From the NCBI GenBank assembly GCA_020853135.1, contig JADYZO010000042.1, positions 29,780 to 93,779 on the forward strand: DNA of 64,000 nt, in the 5' to 3' direction. The notes beneath the pieces are model-generated. The model had not been told where the DNA came from. It did not search any database and worked only from the letters and a program-made list of their open reading frames with translations. Source of the DNA: Gammaproteobacteria bacterium. Lineage in GTDB: Bacteria; Pseudomonadota; Gammaproteobacteria; Steroidobacterales; GCA-2729495. Below are positions 36,920-45,484 of this stretch, in pieces. Position 1 is the stretch's first letter. The number at the start of each line of letters is the position of its first letter. A program made the translations under genes and the position numbers.

Positions 36920-39825
36920 CCGGCGCCGCCCGGAAGACGGCCATCCGCACGCCCGGCGGCACCCTGGCCGGGACAGTGGCCCGGTGTGCCCTGCTGTGCC
37001 TGGTACTCGTGGCCGGCGCCCATGCCGCCGATGGCGAGAACGCCGGGTCGGCCGCCTGGCGCCGCACGCTGGAGCGCATCGCCCCGGGCGTGGTGGCGAT
37101 CAAGGTGGACGCCACCCGCGCCTTCGACACCGAGTGGAACGAATCGGCACAGGCCACGGGGTTCGTGGTCGATGCGCGCAACGGGCTCATCCTCACCAAC
37201 CGGCACGTCGTCTCGGCAGGCCCGGTGCGCGCCGAAGCGCTGTTCGTCAACCAGGAGGAGGTGGAGCTGACACCCGTGTACCGCGATCCGGTCCACGACT
37301 TCGGCTTCTTCCGCTACGACCCGGCGAAGCTGCGCTACATCAAGCCGGTGGAGATTGCGCTGGCGCCGGAGCGGGCGCGCCTCGGCCGCGAAATCCGCGT
37401 CGTCGGCAACGATGCCGGCGAGCAGCTCTCCATCCTCTCGGGCACCATCGCCCGGCTGCGCCGGCCGGCACCGGACTACGGGCGCGGCAACTACAATGAC
37501 TTCAACACCTTCTACCTGCAGGCCGCCTCCAGCACCTCGGGCGGTTCCTCGGGCTCCCCGGTCATCGACATCGAGGGGCGCGCGGTGGCCCTCAATGCCG
37601 GGGGCAGCAATGCCGCGGCGAGCAGCTTCTTCCTGCCGCTCGACCGGGTGACCCGCGCGCTCGACCTCATCCGCGCCGGCCAGCCGGTCAGCCGCGGGTA
37701 CCTCTCGGCGATCTTCGTCCAGCAGCCCTTCGACGAGTTGCACCGTCTCGGCCTGCGCGAGGCCACCGAGGCGGCCGTACGCAAGCGCTTCCCCGACCAG
37801 ACCGGCCTGCTGGTGGTCAACCAGGTGATCCCCGGCGGCACCGCCGATGGCAAGCTGCAGGTCGGTGACGTGCTGGTCAGGGTGCAGGGCGAATACGTCG
37901 CCGAGTTCGTGCCGCTCGAAGCCATCCTCGACGAGGCGGTGGGGCGGCAGGTGGCGGTGACCGTGGAGCGCAGTGGCAGGCCGCTGGAACTGTCCATCAC
38001 GGTGCAGGACCTGCGCGCCGTCACCCCGGTGGAGTACCTCGAGGCGGGTGATGCGGTACTCAACCCGCTGTCGTTGCAGATGGCACGCCACTACAACCGC
38101 CCCGTCGCGGGGGTCTACCTGGCGAACCCGGGCTACGTGTTCGGCACCGCGGGCATCCCGCGCGCGGCGGTCATCATCAGCGTGGATGACCGTCCGGTCG
38201 GCAGCCTCGATGAACTGGAGGCCGTGCTCGCCACGCTGGCCGACCAGCAGCGGGCTGCAGTGCGCTTCTACACGCTGGAGGACCCCGGCACGAGCAGGCT
38301 GCGGGTGATCCGCATGGACCGGCGCTGGTTCCCTGCGCGCCGCTGCCACCGTGACGACGCCACCGGCATCTGGCCCTGCCGGGCGCTGGCGGCGGGCCCG
38401 CCGCCGAAGGTGCAGGCGCCGCGCTCCACGCGCTTTGCCGAGCAACGCGACGAGCGCATCCGCCGGCTGGCGGCCTCGCTCGTGGTGGTCAGCTTCGACA
38501 TGCCCTACACCATTTCGGGCGTGGCCGAGCGCCACTACTACGGCACGGGCCTGGTGGTGGATGCCGCGCGCGGCTTCGTCGTCGTGGACCGCAACACCGT
38601 GCCCGATGCCATGGGCGACGTGCAGATCACCTTCGGCGGCAACCTCGAGGTGCCGGGGCGCGTGGTCTATATCCATCCCACGCACAACCTGGCGCTGGTG
38701 GCCTATGACCCCGCGCTGATCGGCGATACGCCGGTGCGCGAGGCGAAGCTGGCGGGCCGCGTGCCGGACGCGGGCGACGGCGTCCAGGTGGTGGGCCTGC
38801 GCCGCGACTTCACGCTGGTCTTCCGCAACACGGAGGTCGCCTCGGTGGATGCGGTGCGCTACCCGCTGTCGCGCACCATCCGCTTCCGCGAGACCAACCT
38901 CGAGACGCTGGACCTCGTCAACGGCCCGCGCGACATCGATGGCGTCATCCTCGACCGGCGTGGCGAGGTGGCGGCGCTGTGGTCGACCTTCGCCGTCCAG
39001 GGCAGTGGCGGCGACCCGGTGCAGCAGAACCGCGGCATCCCCGCCGGGCTCGTGCGCGAACTCGTGGACCTCGCGCGCGAGCAGCGCAAGCTGCGCTCGC
39101 TGGAGGTCGAGTGGGGCGAGGTGTCGCTGGCGAGCGCCCGCGAGCTCGGCCTCGCCGAGGACCGGGTGCGCCGGCTGCAGGACCATGATCCCGCCCGTCC
39201 CCAGGCGCTGAGCGTGTCGCGCACGGTGGCGGGCACGCCCGCCGCGCAGCTGCTGCAGCCCGGTGACCTGCTGCTCGCCATCGACGGCCAGCCGGTGACG
39301 CGCTTTCGCGAGGCCGAGCTGGCTGCGCAGAAGGAACGGGTGAGCCTGCTCCTGTTGCGTGACGGGCACGAGCAGGTGATGGACCTGCCCACCGTGGCGC
39401 TGGATGGCAATGGCGTGCGCCGTGCCATGATGTGGAGCGGCGCGCTGCTGCAGGCCCCCTACCGCGACATGGCCGCGCAGCGCGCGGTCGAGCCCTACGG
39501 CGTCTACGTGGCCTTCTTTGCCTATGGCTCGCCCGCCTCGCGCTACGGGCTGCTGGCCGGCCGGCGCATCATCGAGGTGGACGGCATGCCGGTGCCCGAC
39601 CTCGACGCCTTCATCAGCGCGGTGCGTGGCAGGCCCGACCGCGCCTCGGTGCGCCTCACGACGGTCACCTGGAACGGCTTCACCGAGGTGCTCACCCCCA
39701 AGCTCGACGAAATCTATTGGCCCGCCTACGAGATCCGCTGGGAGGCGCCGGCCTGTGCGCCAGGCAGCAGCGCCGCCAGCCCCTGCGCCCGCAGTGCCGA
39801 CTGGCACTCGCGCCCGCTGGAGTAG
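36916..39825 (+). CDS. Exported double HtrA-like serine protease with several PDZ domains
   Basis: A 969-residue protein with a signal peptide (hydrophobic core CALLCLVLVAGAHA near residues 24-37). Order of domains: trypsin-like protease 1 with intact triad His97 (LTNRHVV), Asp128 (HDFGFF) and Ser212 (GGSSGSP); PDZ near 260-370; a second PDZ-like segment near 375-470; a protease-like domain 2 from about 507 where the His and Asp positions are Asn560 (VDRNTV) and Asn591 (HNLALV) and no Ser motif is found; then PDZ-like domains near 765-830 and 860-940. This tandem arrangement, one active and one dead, is that of the fungal Nma111/Ynm3 type of HtrA. The GTG start overlaps the kinase stop by 4 nt. 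Likely periplasmic quality control. Confidence 0.85.
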   Translation: MTGAARKTAIRTPGGTLAGTVARCALLCLVLVAGAHAADGENAGSAAWRRTLERIAPGVVAIKVDATRAFDTEWNESAQATGFVVDARNGLILTNRHVVSAGPVRAEALFVNQEEVELTPVYRDPVHDFGFFRYDPAKLRYIKPVEIALAPERARLGREIRVVGNDAGEQLSILSGTIARLRRPAPDYGRGNYNDFNTFYLQAASSTSGGSSGSPVIDIEGRAVALNAGGSNAAASSFFLPLDRVTRALDLIRAGQPVSRGYLSAIFVQQPFDELHRLGLREATEAAVRKRFPDQTGLLVVNQVIPGGTADGKLQVGDVLVRVQGEYVAEFVPLEAILDEAVGRQVAVTVERSGRPLELSITVQDLRAVTPVEYLEAGDAVLNPLSLQMARHYNRPVAGVYLANPGYVFGTAGIPRAAVIISVDDRPVGSLDELEAVLATLADQQRAAVRFYTLEDPGTSRLRVIRMDRRWFPARRCHRDDATGIWPCRALAAGPPPKVQAPRSTRFAEQRDERIRRLAASLVVVSFDMPYTISGVAERHYYGTGLVVDAARGFVVVDRNTVPDAMGDVQITFGGNLEVPGRVVYIHPTHNLALVAYDPALIGDTPVREAKLAGRVPDAGDGVQVVGLRRDFTLVFRNTEVASVDAVRYPLSRTIRFRETNLETLDLVNGPRDIDGVILDRRGEVAALWSTFAVQGSGGDPVQQNRGIPAGLVRELVDLAREQRKLRSLEVEWGEVSLASARELGLAEDRVRRLQDHDPARPQALSVSRTVAGTPAAQLLQPGDLLLAIDGQPVTRFREAELAAQKERVSLLLLRDGHEQVMDLPTVALDGNGVRRAMMWSGALLQAPYRDMAAQRAVEPYGVYVAFFAYGSPASRYGLLAGRRIIEVDGMPVPDLDAFISAVRGRPDRASVRLTTVTWNGFTEVLTPKLDEIYWPAYEIRWEAPACAPGSSAASPCARSADWHSRPLE

Positions 39826-39943
39826 GGAAGATGTCAGGCCGGGCCGTCCGGGAAGTTCCGCAGCGCCACGCGGATCGCCAGCCGTGGTGGCATCCGGCAT
39901 CACGCGAGGTAGGCGTCACCATCAATCCAGGATGAACCGACAC

Positions 39944-40603
39944 ATGGACCACGCCTTCTGGATCGAGCGCTGGCAGAAGGGCCAGATCGGCGGCTTCCAC
40001 CGCAACGACGTCAACGGCATGCTGCTGCGCCACCATGCACTGCTCGGTGCCGGTTCGCGGGTGCTGGTGCCCCTGTGTGGCAAGAGCCTCGACATGGGCT
40101 GGCTCGCGGCGCAGGGGCACGAGGTGGTCGGCATCGAGCTGAGCCGGATCGCGGTGGATGCCTTCTTCGCCGAACACGGACTCCAGCCGCAGGTGGAACG
40201 GCGCGGTGGGCATCTGCGCTTCCGTGCCGGCGCGGTCGAGATCCTCTGCGGTGACCTGTTCGGGATCGGTACGGCCGATGTCGGGGCGGTCACCGCCTGG
40301 TACGATCGTGCCGCGCTGATTGCGCTGCCCGAGGCGATGCGCGGGCGGTATGTCGGGCACATGGCCCAGCTGCTGCAGCCGGGTGCCCGCGGCCTGCTGG
40401 TGACGCTCGACTATGCCCCGCCGGTCATCCCGGGACCGCCGTTCCCGGTGGGTGAGTCCGAGGTGCGTGCGCGTTGCGCGGGTCGCTTCAGCGTGACGCT
40501 CCTCGAGCGCAACGAGGTGCTGGCACAGGAGCCGCGCTTCCTCAGCGGCGGTGTCACCTCGATGCACGAGCAGGCGTACGCGCTGACCCGCCTGGCCGGC
40601 TGA
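39944..40603 (+). CDS. tpm: Thiopurine S-methyltransferase family enzyme
   Basis: SAM-dependent methyltransferase of the bacterial Tpm type, which also methylates selenium or tellurium compounds. FWIERWQKGQIGGFHRNDVN, VLVPLCGKSLDMGWLAAQGHEVVGIELS and AWYDRAALIALPEAMR are diagnostic. 219 residues from ATG 39944, which matches the usual MD.FW.. start; ATG 39932 in frame is the alternative. It is 118 nt after the HtrA-like gene and convergent with the next gene. The gap 39826-39943 holds nothing I recognise. Confidence 0.93.
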   Translation: MDHAFWIERWQKGQIGGFHRNDVNGMLLRHHALLGAGSRVLVPLCGKSLDMGWLAAQGHEVVGIELSRIAVDAFFAEHGLQPQVERRGGHLRFRAGAVEILCGDLFGIGTADVGAVTAWYDRAALIALPEAMRGRYVGHMAQLLQPGARGLLVTLDYAPPVIPGPPFPVGESEVRARCAGRFSVTLLERNEVLAQEPRFLSGGVTSMHEQAYALTRLAG

Positions 40604-40654
40604 CGCAGCCCTGCCCGGGCTGGCGGCCCGGCGCAGCCGCGCCAGTCCCCGGGT

Positions 40655-41437
40655 TCAGGGCCTGGGATCGGGCTTCAGGGCGGCGAACCGTGCCTTCCAG
40701 TCGCTGACCGGCGGGCCATCCACGCGGTGCACCTCGAAGGTGCGGAACTTCGCCTCGGGGTGCTCCAGTGCCTCGACACAGAGGGTCGCGACGTCTTCGC
40801 GCGGGATGAACAGGCCGCGGCCACCCACCGGCTTGTCGCCCTGCTCGAGGACGATCTCGCCCTTGCCGCCGGGCTCGTTGAGCAGACCGCCTGGGCGCAC
40901 GATGGTGTAGGCCAGCCCGCTGGCGCGCAGGTAATTCTCGCCCTCCAGCTTCCAGACCAGCACATTGCCGAACATGCGGTTGAGGACGTGGTTCCTGTCG
41001 GTGACGCCGCGCGAGGAGATCAGCACGAACTGCCGGACCCGCGCCGCCCTGGCCGCGTCCACGAGGTTGCGCACGCCGTGGTAGTCGATCATCTCGGGCC
41101 GGTCCGGGCCGTCCTTGCCGCGCGCACCGAGGCTGGAGACCACCGCCTGGACACCCGAGGCCGCGGCGTTCACCGTGGCCGCATCCTTCACGTCACCCTG
41201 CACGTAGTCCACGTCGGGGCCGAGCTGCCCGCGGGCCTTCTCCGGATCGCGCACCAGCGCCCGCACGTGGTAACCCTGTTGCTGGAGCTGCCGGACGATC
41301 AGCACGCCGGTCTGGCCGGTGGCGCCCGCGACCAGCACGGTCTTCGGCGCCTTGCCCATGCCGGTGCAGGCGGCGAGCACGCCTGCCATGAGGATGAGCG
41401 CCAGGCGGCGGGCCGGCGTGGAGGATCGTGTATTCAT
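40655..41437 (-). CDS. NAD(P)-binding SDR-like protein with lipoprotein signal
   Basis: A 260-residue atypical short-chain dehydrogenase/NmrA-like Rossmann protein: TVLVAGATGQTGVLIVRQLQQQG is the dinucleotide-binding loop, with DVDYVQGDVKD, VVSSLGA and ISSRGV typical of NAD(P)-binding UOS1-type proteins. Ahead of it is ALILMAGVLAACTGMG, a credible signal with lipobox LAAC (Cys near residue 24). A Rossmann enzyme outside the cytoplasm would be unusual. An alternative is that translation begins later, near KTVLVAG, but no start codon fits well. Convergent with tpm. Confidence 0.8.
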   Translation of the reverse strand: MNTRSSTPARRLALILMAGVLAACTGMGKAPKTVLVAGATGQTGVLIVRQLQQQGYHVRALVRDPEKARGQLGPDVDYVQGDVKDAATVNAAASGVQAVVSSLGARGKDGPDRPEMIDYHGVRNLVDAARAARVRQFVLISSRGVTDRNHVLNRMFGNVLVWKLEGENYLRASGLAYTIVRPGGLLNEPGGKGEIVLEQGDKPVGGRGLFIPREDVATLCVEALEHPEAKFRTFEVHRVDGPPVSDWKARFAALKPDPRP

Positions 41438-41505
41438 GTCCCGTCAACTCCCTCGGTGAAGTGCCGCGCAAGGATAGCGCAATGGCGGCATGGCCCGGCA
41501 GCGGC

Positions 41506-41895
41506 TCAGGCCGGCGGCAGCCGCCAGCCGGCAATGCCGGTGCACAGCCATGCCGCCATGAAGGAACTGCCCCCGAGGGGTGCCACCTGGACGAGGACTT
41601 CGGGTGCGCCGAAGGTGGTGGCATAGATGCTGCCCGGGAAGAGGACCAGGCCGGCGAGCATCAGCGCAGCCGCGAGGCGCAGCAGCCGGGAGGCCGGATC
41701 CTTCGCCAGCATGAAGCCGACGATGATGAGCCCGATCGCGTGGAAGAACTGGAACTGCGTGGCCCAGGCCCAGGCGGCGAGCTTGGCTTCGGGAACCTTG
41801 CCGGGCAGGCCGTGGAAGCCGTAGGCACTCAGCATGGCGGCCAGCATGGCGGTGATGCCGGCGATGAGGAACAGGGTGCGGGAAAAACGCGGCAC
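41506..41895 (-). CDS. DUF423 small membrane protein
   Basis: A 129-residue protein with four predicted membrane helices (IAGITAMLAAMLSAYGFHG, FFHAIGLIIVGFMLA, LAAALMLAGLVLFPGSIYA, and the C-terminal APLGGSSFMAAWLCTGI). LVLFPGSIYATTFG and PLGGSSFMAAW are DUF423 motifs (YgdD type). Function unknown. GTG 41895 is chosen because GAGGGAGA precedes it; AGTATA at 41934-41939 (TATACT on the minus strand) is a possible -10. Confidence 0.88.
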   Translation of the reverse strand: MPRFSRTLFLIAGITAMLAAMLSAYGFHGLPGKVPEAKLAAWAWATQFQFFHAIGLIIVGFMLAKDPASRLLRLAAALMLAGLVLFPGSIYATTFGAPEVLVQVAPLGGSSFMAAWLCTGIAGWRLPPA

Positions 41896-41990
41896 GGTGA
41901 TCTCCCTCTGGGCTTGTCCGGGAATCCGCATCCAGTATACGGACACTGCGGGTCCCTGCGGCCACCGCTGGCGCGGGCTGCCGTGCCCGG

Positions 41991-41999
41991 TGCTATGCT
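41991..41999 (+). promoter_or_regulatory. Extended -10 promoter for the LEA14-like gene
   Basis: TGCTATGCT (TATGCT at 41994-41999) lies 18 bp before the ATG at 42018; TSS would be near 42006. Divergent from the DUF423 gene. Confidence 0.45.
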
Positions 42000-42017
42000 C
42001 ACTGCCCCGGGCAGCGG

Positions 42018-42545
42018 ATGGTCACTGGCATGGCATGGCAGAGGCAGCGCAACAGCGTGTGGGCGGTGCTGGTCGCGCTGGTGGCGCTGGCACCCGCCTG
42101 CAGTCTGGTCGAGCCCGAGCCACTGGACCCGCCCGCGGTGAGCCTGCGCAACCTCGAGCCCGAGGCCCTCGGCATCAACAGCCAGGTGTTCCGCGCGCGC
42201 CTTGGCCTGTTCAACCCCAATACCGTGCCGCTGAAGATCTCCCGTGGTGACCTCGAGCTCGAACTGGCCGGCGTGGGCGCGGCGCAGGGGCGCACCATCG
42301 CAGCCATCGAGGTTCCGCCCGGGGCGGAGGTGGAGGCCGACATCCGCGTGACGACGCACCTGCTGCGCGACGGGCCGGCGCTGCTGCGCGCCCTGTCCGG
42401 CAGTGCCGCCCAGCAGGGCATCGCGTATTCCCTGAGTGGCTACGTGTATGTACAAAGGCGCGGCACGGATCGCATCCCCGTTTCAGCCAGCGGCCGGCTC
42501 GGCCTGCCGGTACCGGGGCAGAAGGGCACGGACCCGGCGCTATAA
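42018..42545 (+). CDS. LEA14-like exported protein, possible lipoprotein
   Basis: A 175-residue protein with a hydrophobic signal (VWAVLVALVALAPAC) and a late-embryogenesis type-2 (WHy/LEA14) beta-sandwich: FRARLGLFNPNTVPLKISRGDLELELAGV and an IPVSASGRLGLP end. The cysteine after LAPA could be lipidated, though the lipobox has Pro at -2. ATG 42018 or 42030 are both possible starts. Families of this kind often accompany desiccation or envelope stress, but no function can be assigned. The perfect TATAAT at 42541 overlaps its stop codon. Confidence 0.78.
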   Translation: MVTGMAWQRQRNSVWAVLVALVALAPACSLVEPEPLDPPAVSLRNLEPEALGINSQVFRARLGLFNPNTVPLKISRGDLELELAGVGAAQGRTIAAIEVPPGAEVEADIRVTTHLLRDGPALLRALSGSAAQQGIAYSLSGYVYVQRRGTDRIPVSASGRLGLPVPGQKGTDPAL

Positions 42546-42546
42546 T
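42541..42546 (+). promoter_or_regulatory. Perfect -10 box for the unknown gene at 42604
   Basis: TATAAT overlaps the stop codon of the LEA14-like gene, 58 bp before the next ATG. No -35 match at 17 bp. Confidence 0.5.
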
Positions 42547-42603
42547 CCGCTGGTACCTTGCTGGCATCCGGGAACGGGCTGCAGCGGCAGCCGGGGTGAG
42601 ATC

Positions 42604-43164
42604 ATGAGCGACACGATCCTGCGCGAACAGGTGGCCGGCGAGCGCCGCCGGCTGAAGGCGGTGCGCAACGCACTCTCGGTGGCACTGGAGAAGGGCGCGC
42701 AGGGCAGCCCGGGCTTCGTGCCCTTTTACCTGGCCGAGGGTGATTACATCGAGGCGGCGATGAACCGCCTGCACGCCCAGGACGTGCGCATGGGCGAGAT
42801 GATCCGCGCGAAGCTCGGCACCCCCGATGCCGGCCAGGAGGAGGCGCTGCGCGAGATCGACGGGCGCCTGGCTGCCAACCAGCGGCACCTGCGCGAGCTG
42901 GTCGCGGCACGTGATGCGCTCCGGAAGGAAGGCGCGGCGGCGCTCGGCCGCTTCGAGAGGGCGGCGCGCGACTATACGGCGTTCATCACCGCCAACATGG
43001 GCCACCACGGTCCGGTCACCGAACTGGCGCAGCGGCTGTTCTCCAGCGACGACTGGGCGCGCATGGCCGGGGTGACGGAGGCCGAGATGCAGCGCGAGCG
43101 CGAACTCCACGAGCGGGTGTTTGCCGCGCTGCCAGCCGGCGTGCAGGCCGCGGCAGGAGGCTGA
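42604..43164 (+). CDS. Protein of unknown function, helical
   Basis: I do not recognise this 186-residue protein. It has no signal peptide or membrane segment and is predicted to be almost all helix, with basic start (RERRRLK-like), a conserved-looking SPGFVPFYLAEGDYIEAAMNRLHAQDVRM segment, and a second half with NQRHLREL, ANMGHHGPVTEL and RERELHERVF. Histidines and glutamates spaced along helices would allow a hemerythrin- or ferritin-like metal site, but no family motif is complete. GGGGTGAG precedes the ATG. It has its own -10 and no operon partner: the next gene is convergent. Confidence 0.7.
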   Translation: MSDTILREQVAGERRRLKAVRNALSVALEKGAQGSPGFVPFYLAEGDYIEAAMNRLHAQDVRMGEMIRAKLGTPDAGQEEALREIDGRLAANQRHLRELVAARDALRKEGAAALGRFERAARDYTAFITANMGHHGPVTELAQRLFSSDDWARMAGVTEAEMQRERELHERVFAALPAGVQAAAGG

Positions 43165-43179
43165 GCGGCCGGCCGGCCG

Positions 43180-43977
43180 CTAGCGTGGCGTCTCGCGCTG
43201 CCCCAGCAACCGCTCGAGCAGCTCGATCTGGCGTTCCTGCTGGGTGATGAGCTCGCGCCAGGCACGTTCGCGCAGCTCATCCACCTTCTCGTGCAGGGCG
43301 AGGATCTCCAGTTCCGCCTTGAGGTTGATCTCGTAGTCGGCGTGGGCGTGCTCACGGTCCTTCTGGGCCGCGCGGTTCTGGCTCATGAGGATGATCGGCG
43401 CCTGGATGGCCGCCAGGCAGGACAGCACGAGGTTCAGGAGGATGAACGGGTAGGGGTCGAAGGGCTGGACGGTCTCGTGGTTGTACAGCATCCACGCGCT
43501 CAGCACCGCGCCAAACAGGCCGATGAAGGCCCAGCTGCCGCCGAACCGGGCAACGCCATCGGCCAGGCGCTCGCCGAGCGGGGTGATGTGCTCCTGCTCG
43601 AGGTCATGCGCGACCGGCTCGCGCGCCAGGAACTTGTCCAGCACGGCGCGGTCTGTCGGGGACAGCTGCGCGATCCGGGCCTGGAGGTTGCGTGGCTGCA
43701 CCACGTTGCCGACCACGCGGGTCGCCCGCAACGCCGCGCGTGCCGCGAGGTGCATGAGCGCAAGCATGCCGATGGCACCGGTCAGCGCCACCGCCATCTG
43801 CATGGTGCCCGGACGTGGCTCGATGATGCCGGTCATGCGCAGCAGCGTGCCGGTGGCGACCCCGCCGATGCTGCCCAGGGCGAGGTCCCCGGCAAAGCCG
43901 ATGCGTGATTCCGGCAGCACCCACCGGCCGAGCAACCCGGCAATGAGACCCGTCAACAACCACTGCCAGACGTGCAT
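43180..43977 (-). CDS. DUF1003 membrane protein fused to a GlsB/YeaQ-like N-terminal domain
   Basis: The C-terminal part is a DUF1003 protein: two helices (GGSWAFIGLFGAVLSAWMLYN and PFILLNLVLSCLAAIQAPIILMSQNR) followed by the charged RAAQKDREHAHADYEINLKAELEI and a coiled coil. In front, residues 1-85 have three helices with WQWLLTGLIAGLLGRWVLPE and DLALGSIGGVATGTLLR, resembling the GlsB/YeaQ/YmgE (transglycosylase-associated) family. 265 residues from ATG 43977 with GGAGATG before it. The combination is uncommon. Role unknown; DUF1003 proteins have been linked to metal transport or stress. Confidence 0.8.
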   Translation of the reverse strand: MHVWQWLLTGLIAGLLGRWVLPESRIGFAGDLALGSIGGVATGTLLRMTGIIEPRPGTMQMAVALTGAIGMLALMHLAARAALRATRVVGNVVQPRNLQARIAQLSPTDRAVLDKFLAREPVAHDLEQEHITPLGERLADGVARFGGSWAFIGLFGAVLSAWMLYNHETVQPFDPYPFILLNLVLSCLAAIQAPIILMSQNRAAQKDREHAHADYEINLKAELEILALHEKVDELRERAWRELITQQERQIELLERLLGQRETPR

Positions 43978-44155
43978 GCAGGCATCTCCGCGCCGATCCG
44001 GCCGCCATGGTGTCGCAACGCATGCGCATGGAGCAACCCATCGCACGTACCCGGTCCGCGCCGCTGCCTTCCCCATGGCCCGATGTTCATGGCCGCGCAG
44101 CAGCGCAGCCGCCGGGCTGGCATTGGCGTTGCTGTATTCGACGGGGCCGGGTCGC

Positions 44156-44161
44156 TAGAAT
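44156..44161 (+). promoter_or_regulatory. Possible -10 for the RND efflux operon
   Basis: TAGAAT 30 bp before the first ATG of the efflux operon. No convincing -35; TTGCTG upstream is too far (21 bp). No repressor gene is adjacent. Confidence 0.35.
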
Positions 44162-44191
44162 CCGGATCGGTCCCCACGGTACCCGCGGCGC

Positions 44192-45484
44192 ATGCCGGAC
44201 CCGGCCTCTTCCTCCGTTGCACCCCCCGAAGGTCCTGCGCTGCCAGGGCGATCGGCACATGCGCGCCGCAATGCCGTCCTGGTCGCCCTGGGAGTCGTCC
44301 TCGCCGGGGCGGGCGCATGGTGGTGGTTCGGTCGCGTGTCGCTGGAGCGTGCCGGGCAGCCGGGCCCCCACCGGGCGGCCATGGGCCGCAGCATGTCCGG
44401 GCAGGGACGCCCATCCGCGACCGTGGGTACTGCGCCAGTCGCAAGGCTCGATGTGCCGGTCACCATCACCGCCATCGGCACGGTGCAGCCCACGGTGAGT
44501 GCAACAGTGCGCAGCCAGGTATCCGGGGTGCTGACGTCGATCCGCTTCGTTGAGGGCGGGCGGGTGGACAAGGGGCAGGTGCTGGCCGAGGTGGACGCCG
44601 GCCCCTTTCGCCAGGCTGTCAGCCAGGCGCAGGGAGTCCTCGAGCGTGATCGCGCGCAACTCGCGGTGGCGGGCGCCGACCTCGAACGCTACCAGGCCCT
44701 CTGGGCGCAGGACTCGATTGCCAGGCAGCAGGTCGACACGCAGCTCGCGCTGGTCAGGCAGCTGCAGGGTACGGTGCAGGCGGACCAGGCAGCGGTCAAC
44801 GCGGCGCAGATCAACCTCGGCTACGCCACTGTGCGCGCACCGGTGGCCGGGCGCATCGGCCTGCGGCGGGCCGATGTCGGCAACTATGTGACGGCCAGCG
44901 ATGCCAACGGCATCGCCGTCATCACCGTGGAGTCGCCGATGGATGTCGGGTTTGCACTGCCACAGGCGGAGATCGCCCGGGTGCGCGAGGCGGTGCGCCA
45001 CGGGGTCTTGCCGGTGACGGTGGTCGACCAGTCGGGCCAGACCGAGCTGGCGCGGGGCAGGTTCTCGACCCTGGACAATGCCATCGACGTGACGACCGGC
45101 ACCGTGAAGGCCAAGGCGCGGTTCGACAATCGCGATGGCCGGCTGTTTCCCAACCAGTTCGTGAACATCCGGCTGCAGGTCGGCACCATCCCCCAGGCAC
45201 TGGTGGTGCCGGTGAGTGCGGTGCGCTACGGGCCGGACGGCAGCTTCGTGTTTGTCCTGCAGGCAGACCAGACGGTCAGGATCGTGGGCGTCGTCACCGG
45301 GGTGGCTGCTGCTGACGGGATTGTGGTCTCCGGCGCGCTCGCGGCGGGGGACACGGTGGTGGCCGAAGGCGCGGACAGGCTGGACGACGGTTCGCGGGTC
45401 GTGCTGGCCGGGCCGCCGCGTGAGGGGGCCGCCCCTGCCCGGGGACGGGGCAGCAGTCCGGGTGCGCCCGCCGCACCGCCGTGA
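44192..45484 (+). CDS. RND efflux periplasmic adaptor (membrane fusion protein, MdtA-like)
   Basis: Links an RND pump to its outer-membrane channel. One N-terminal membrane anchor (AVLVALGVVLAGAGAWWWF, about residues 28-46), then a lipoyl-like half (VTITAIGTVQPTVSATVRSQVSGVLTSI.F.EG..V.KGQ.LAE.D), a coiled-coil hairpin (about 120-200), and YATVRAPVAGRIGLRRADVGN as the second lipoyl half. VTTGTVKAKARFDN and the beta-barrel follow. The C terminus is Pro/Ala-rich. 430 residues. The first gene of the operon; each next gene overlaps by 4 nt. Confidence 0.93.
   Translation: MPDPASSSVAPPEGPALPGRSAHARRNAVLVALGVVLAGAGAWWWFGRVSLERAGQPGPHRAAMGRSMSGQGRPSATVGTAPVARLDVPVTITAIGTVQPTVSATVRSQVSGVLTSIRFVEGGRVDKGQVLAEVDAGPFRQAVSQAQGVLERDRAQLAVAGADLERYQALWAQDSIARQQVDTQLALVRQLQGTVQADQAAVNAAQINLGYATVRAPVAGRIGLRRADVGNYVTASDANGIAVITVESPMDVGFALPQAEIARVREAVRHGVLPVTVVDQSGQTELARGRFSTLDNAIDVTTGTVKAKARFDNRDGRLFPNQFVNIRLQVGTIPQALVVPVSAVRYGPDGSFVFVLQADQTVRIVGVVTGVAAADGIVVSGALAAGDTVVAEGADRLDDGSRVVLAGPPREGAAPARGRGSSPGAPAAPP

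Noticed and set aside
36883-39903. 1006-codon minus-strand frame opposite the HtrA-like gene
   Set aside because: Antisense of a well-supported protease; composition is His/Arg/Ala-rich with no motif or ribosome-binding site.
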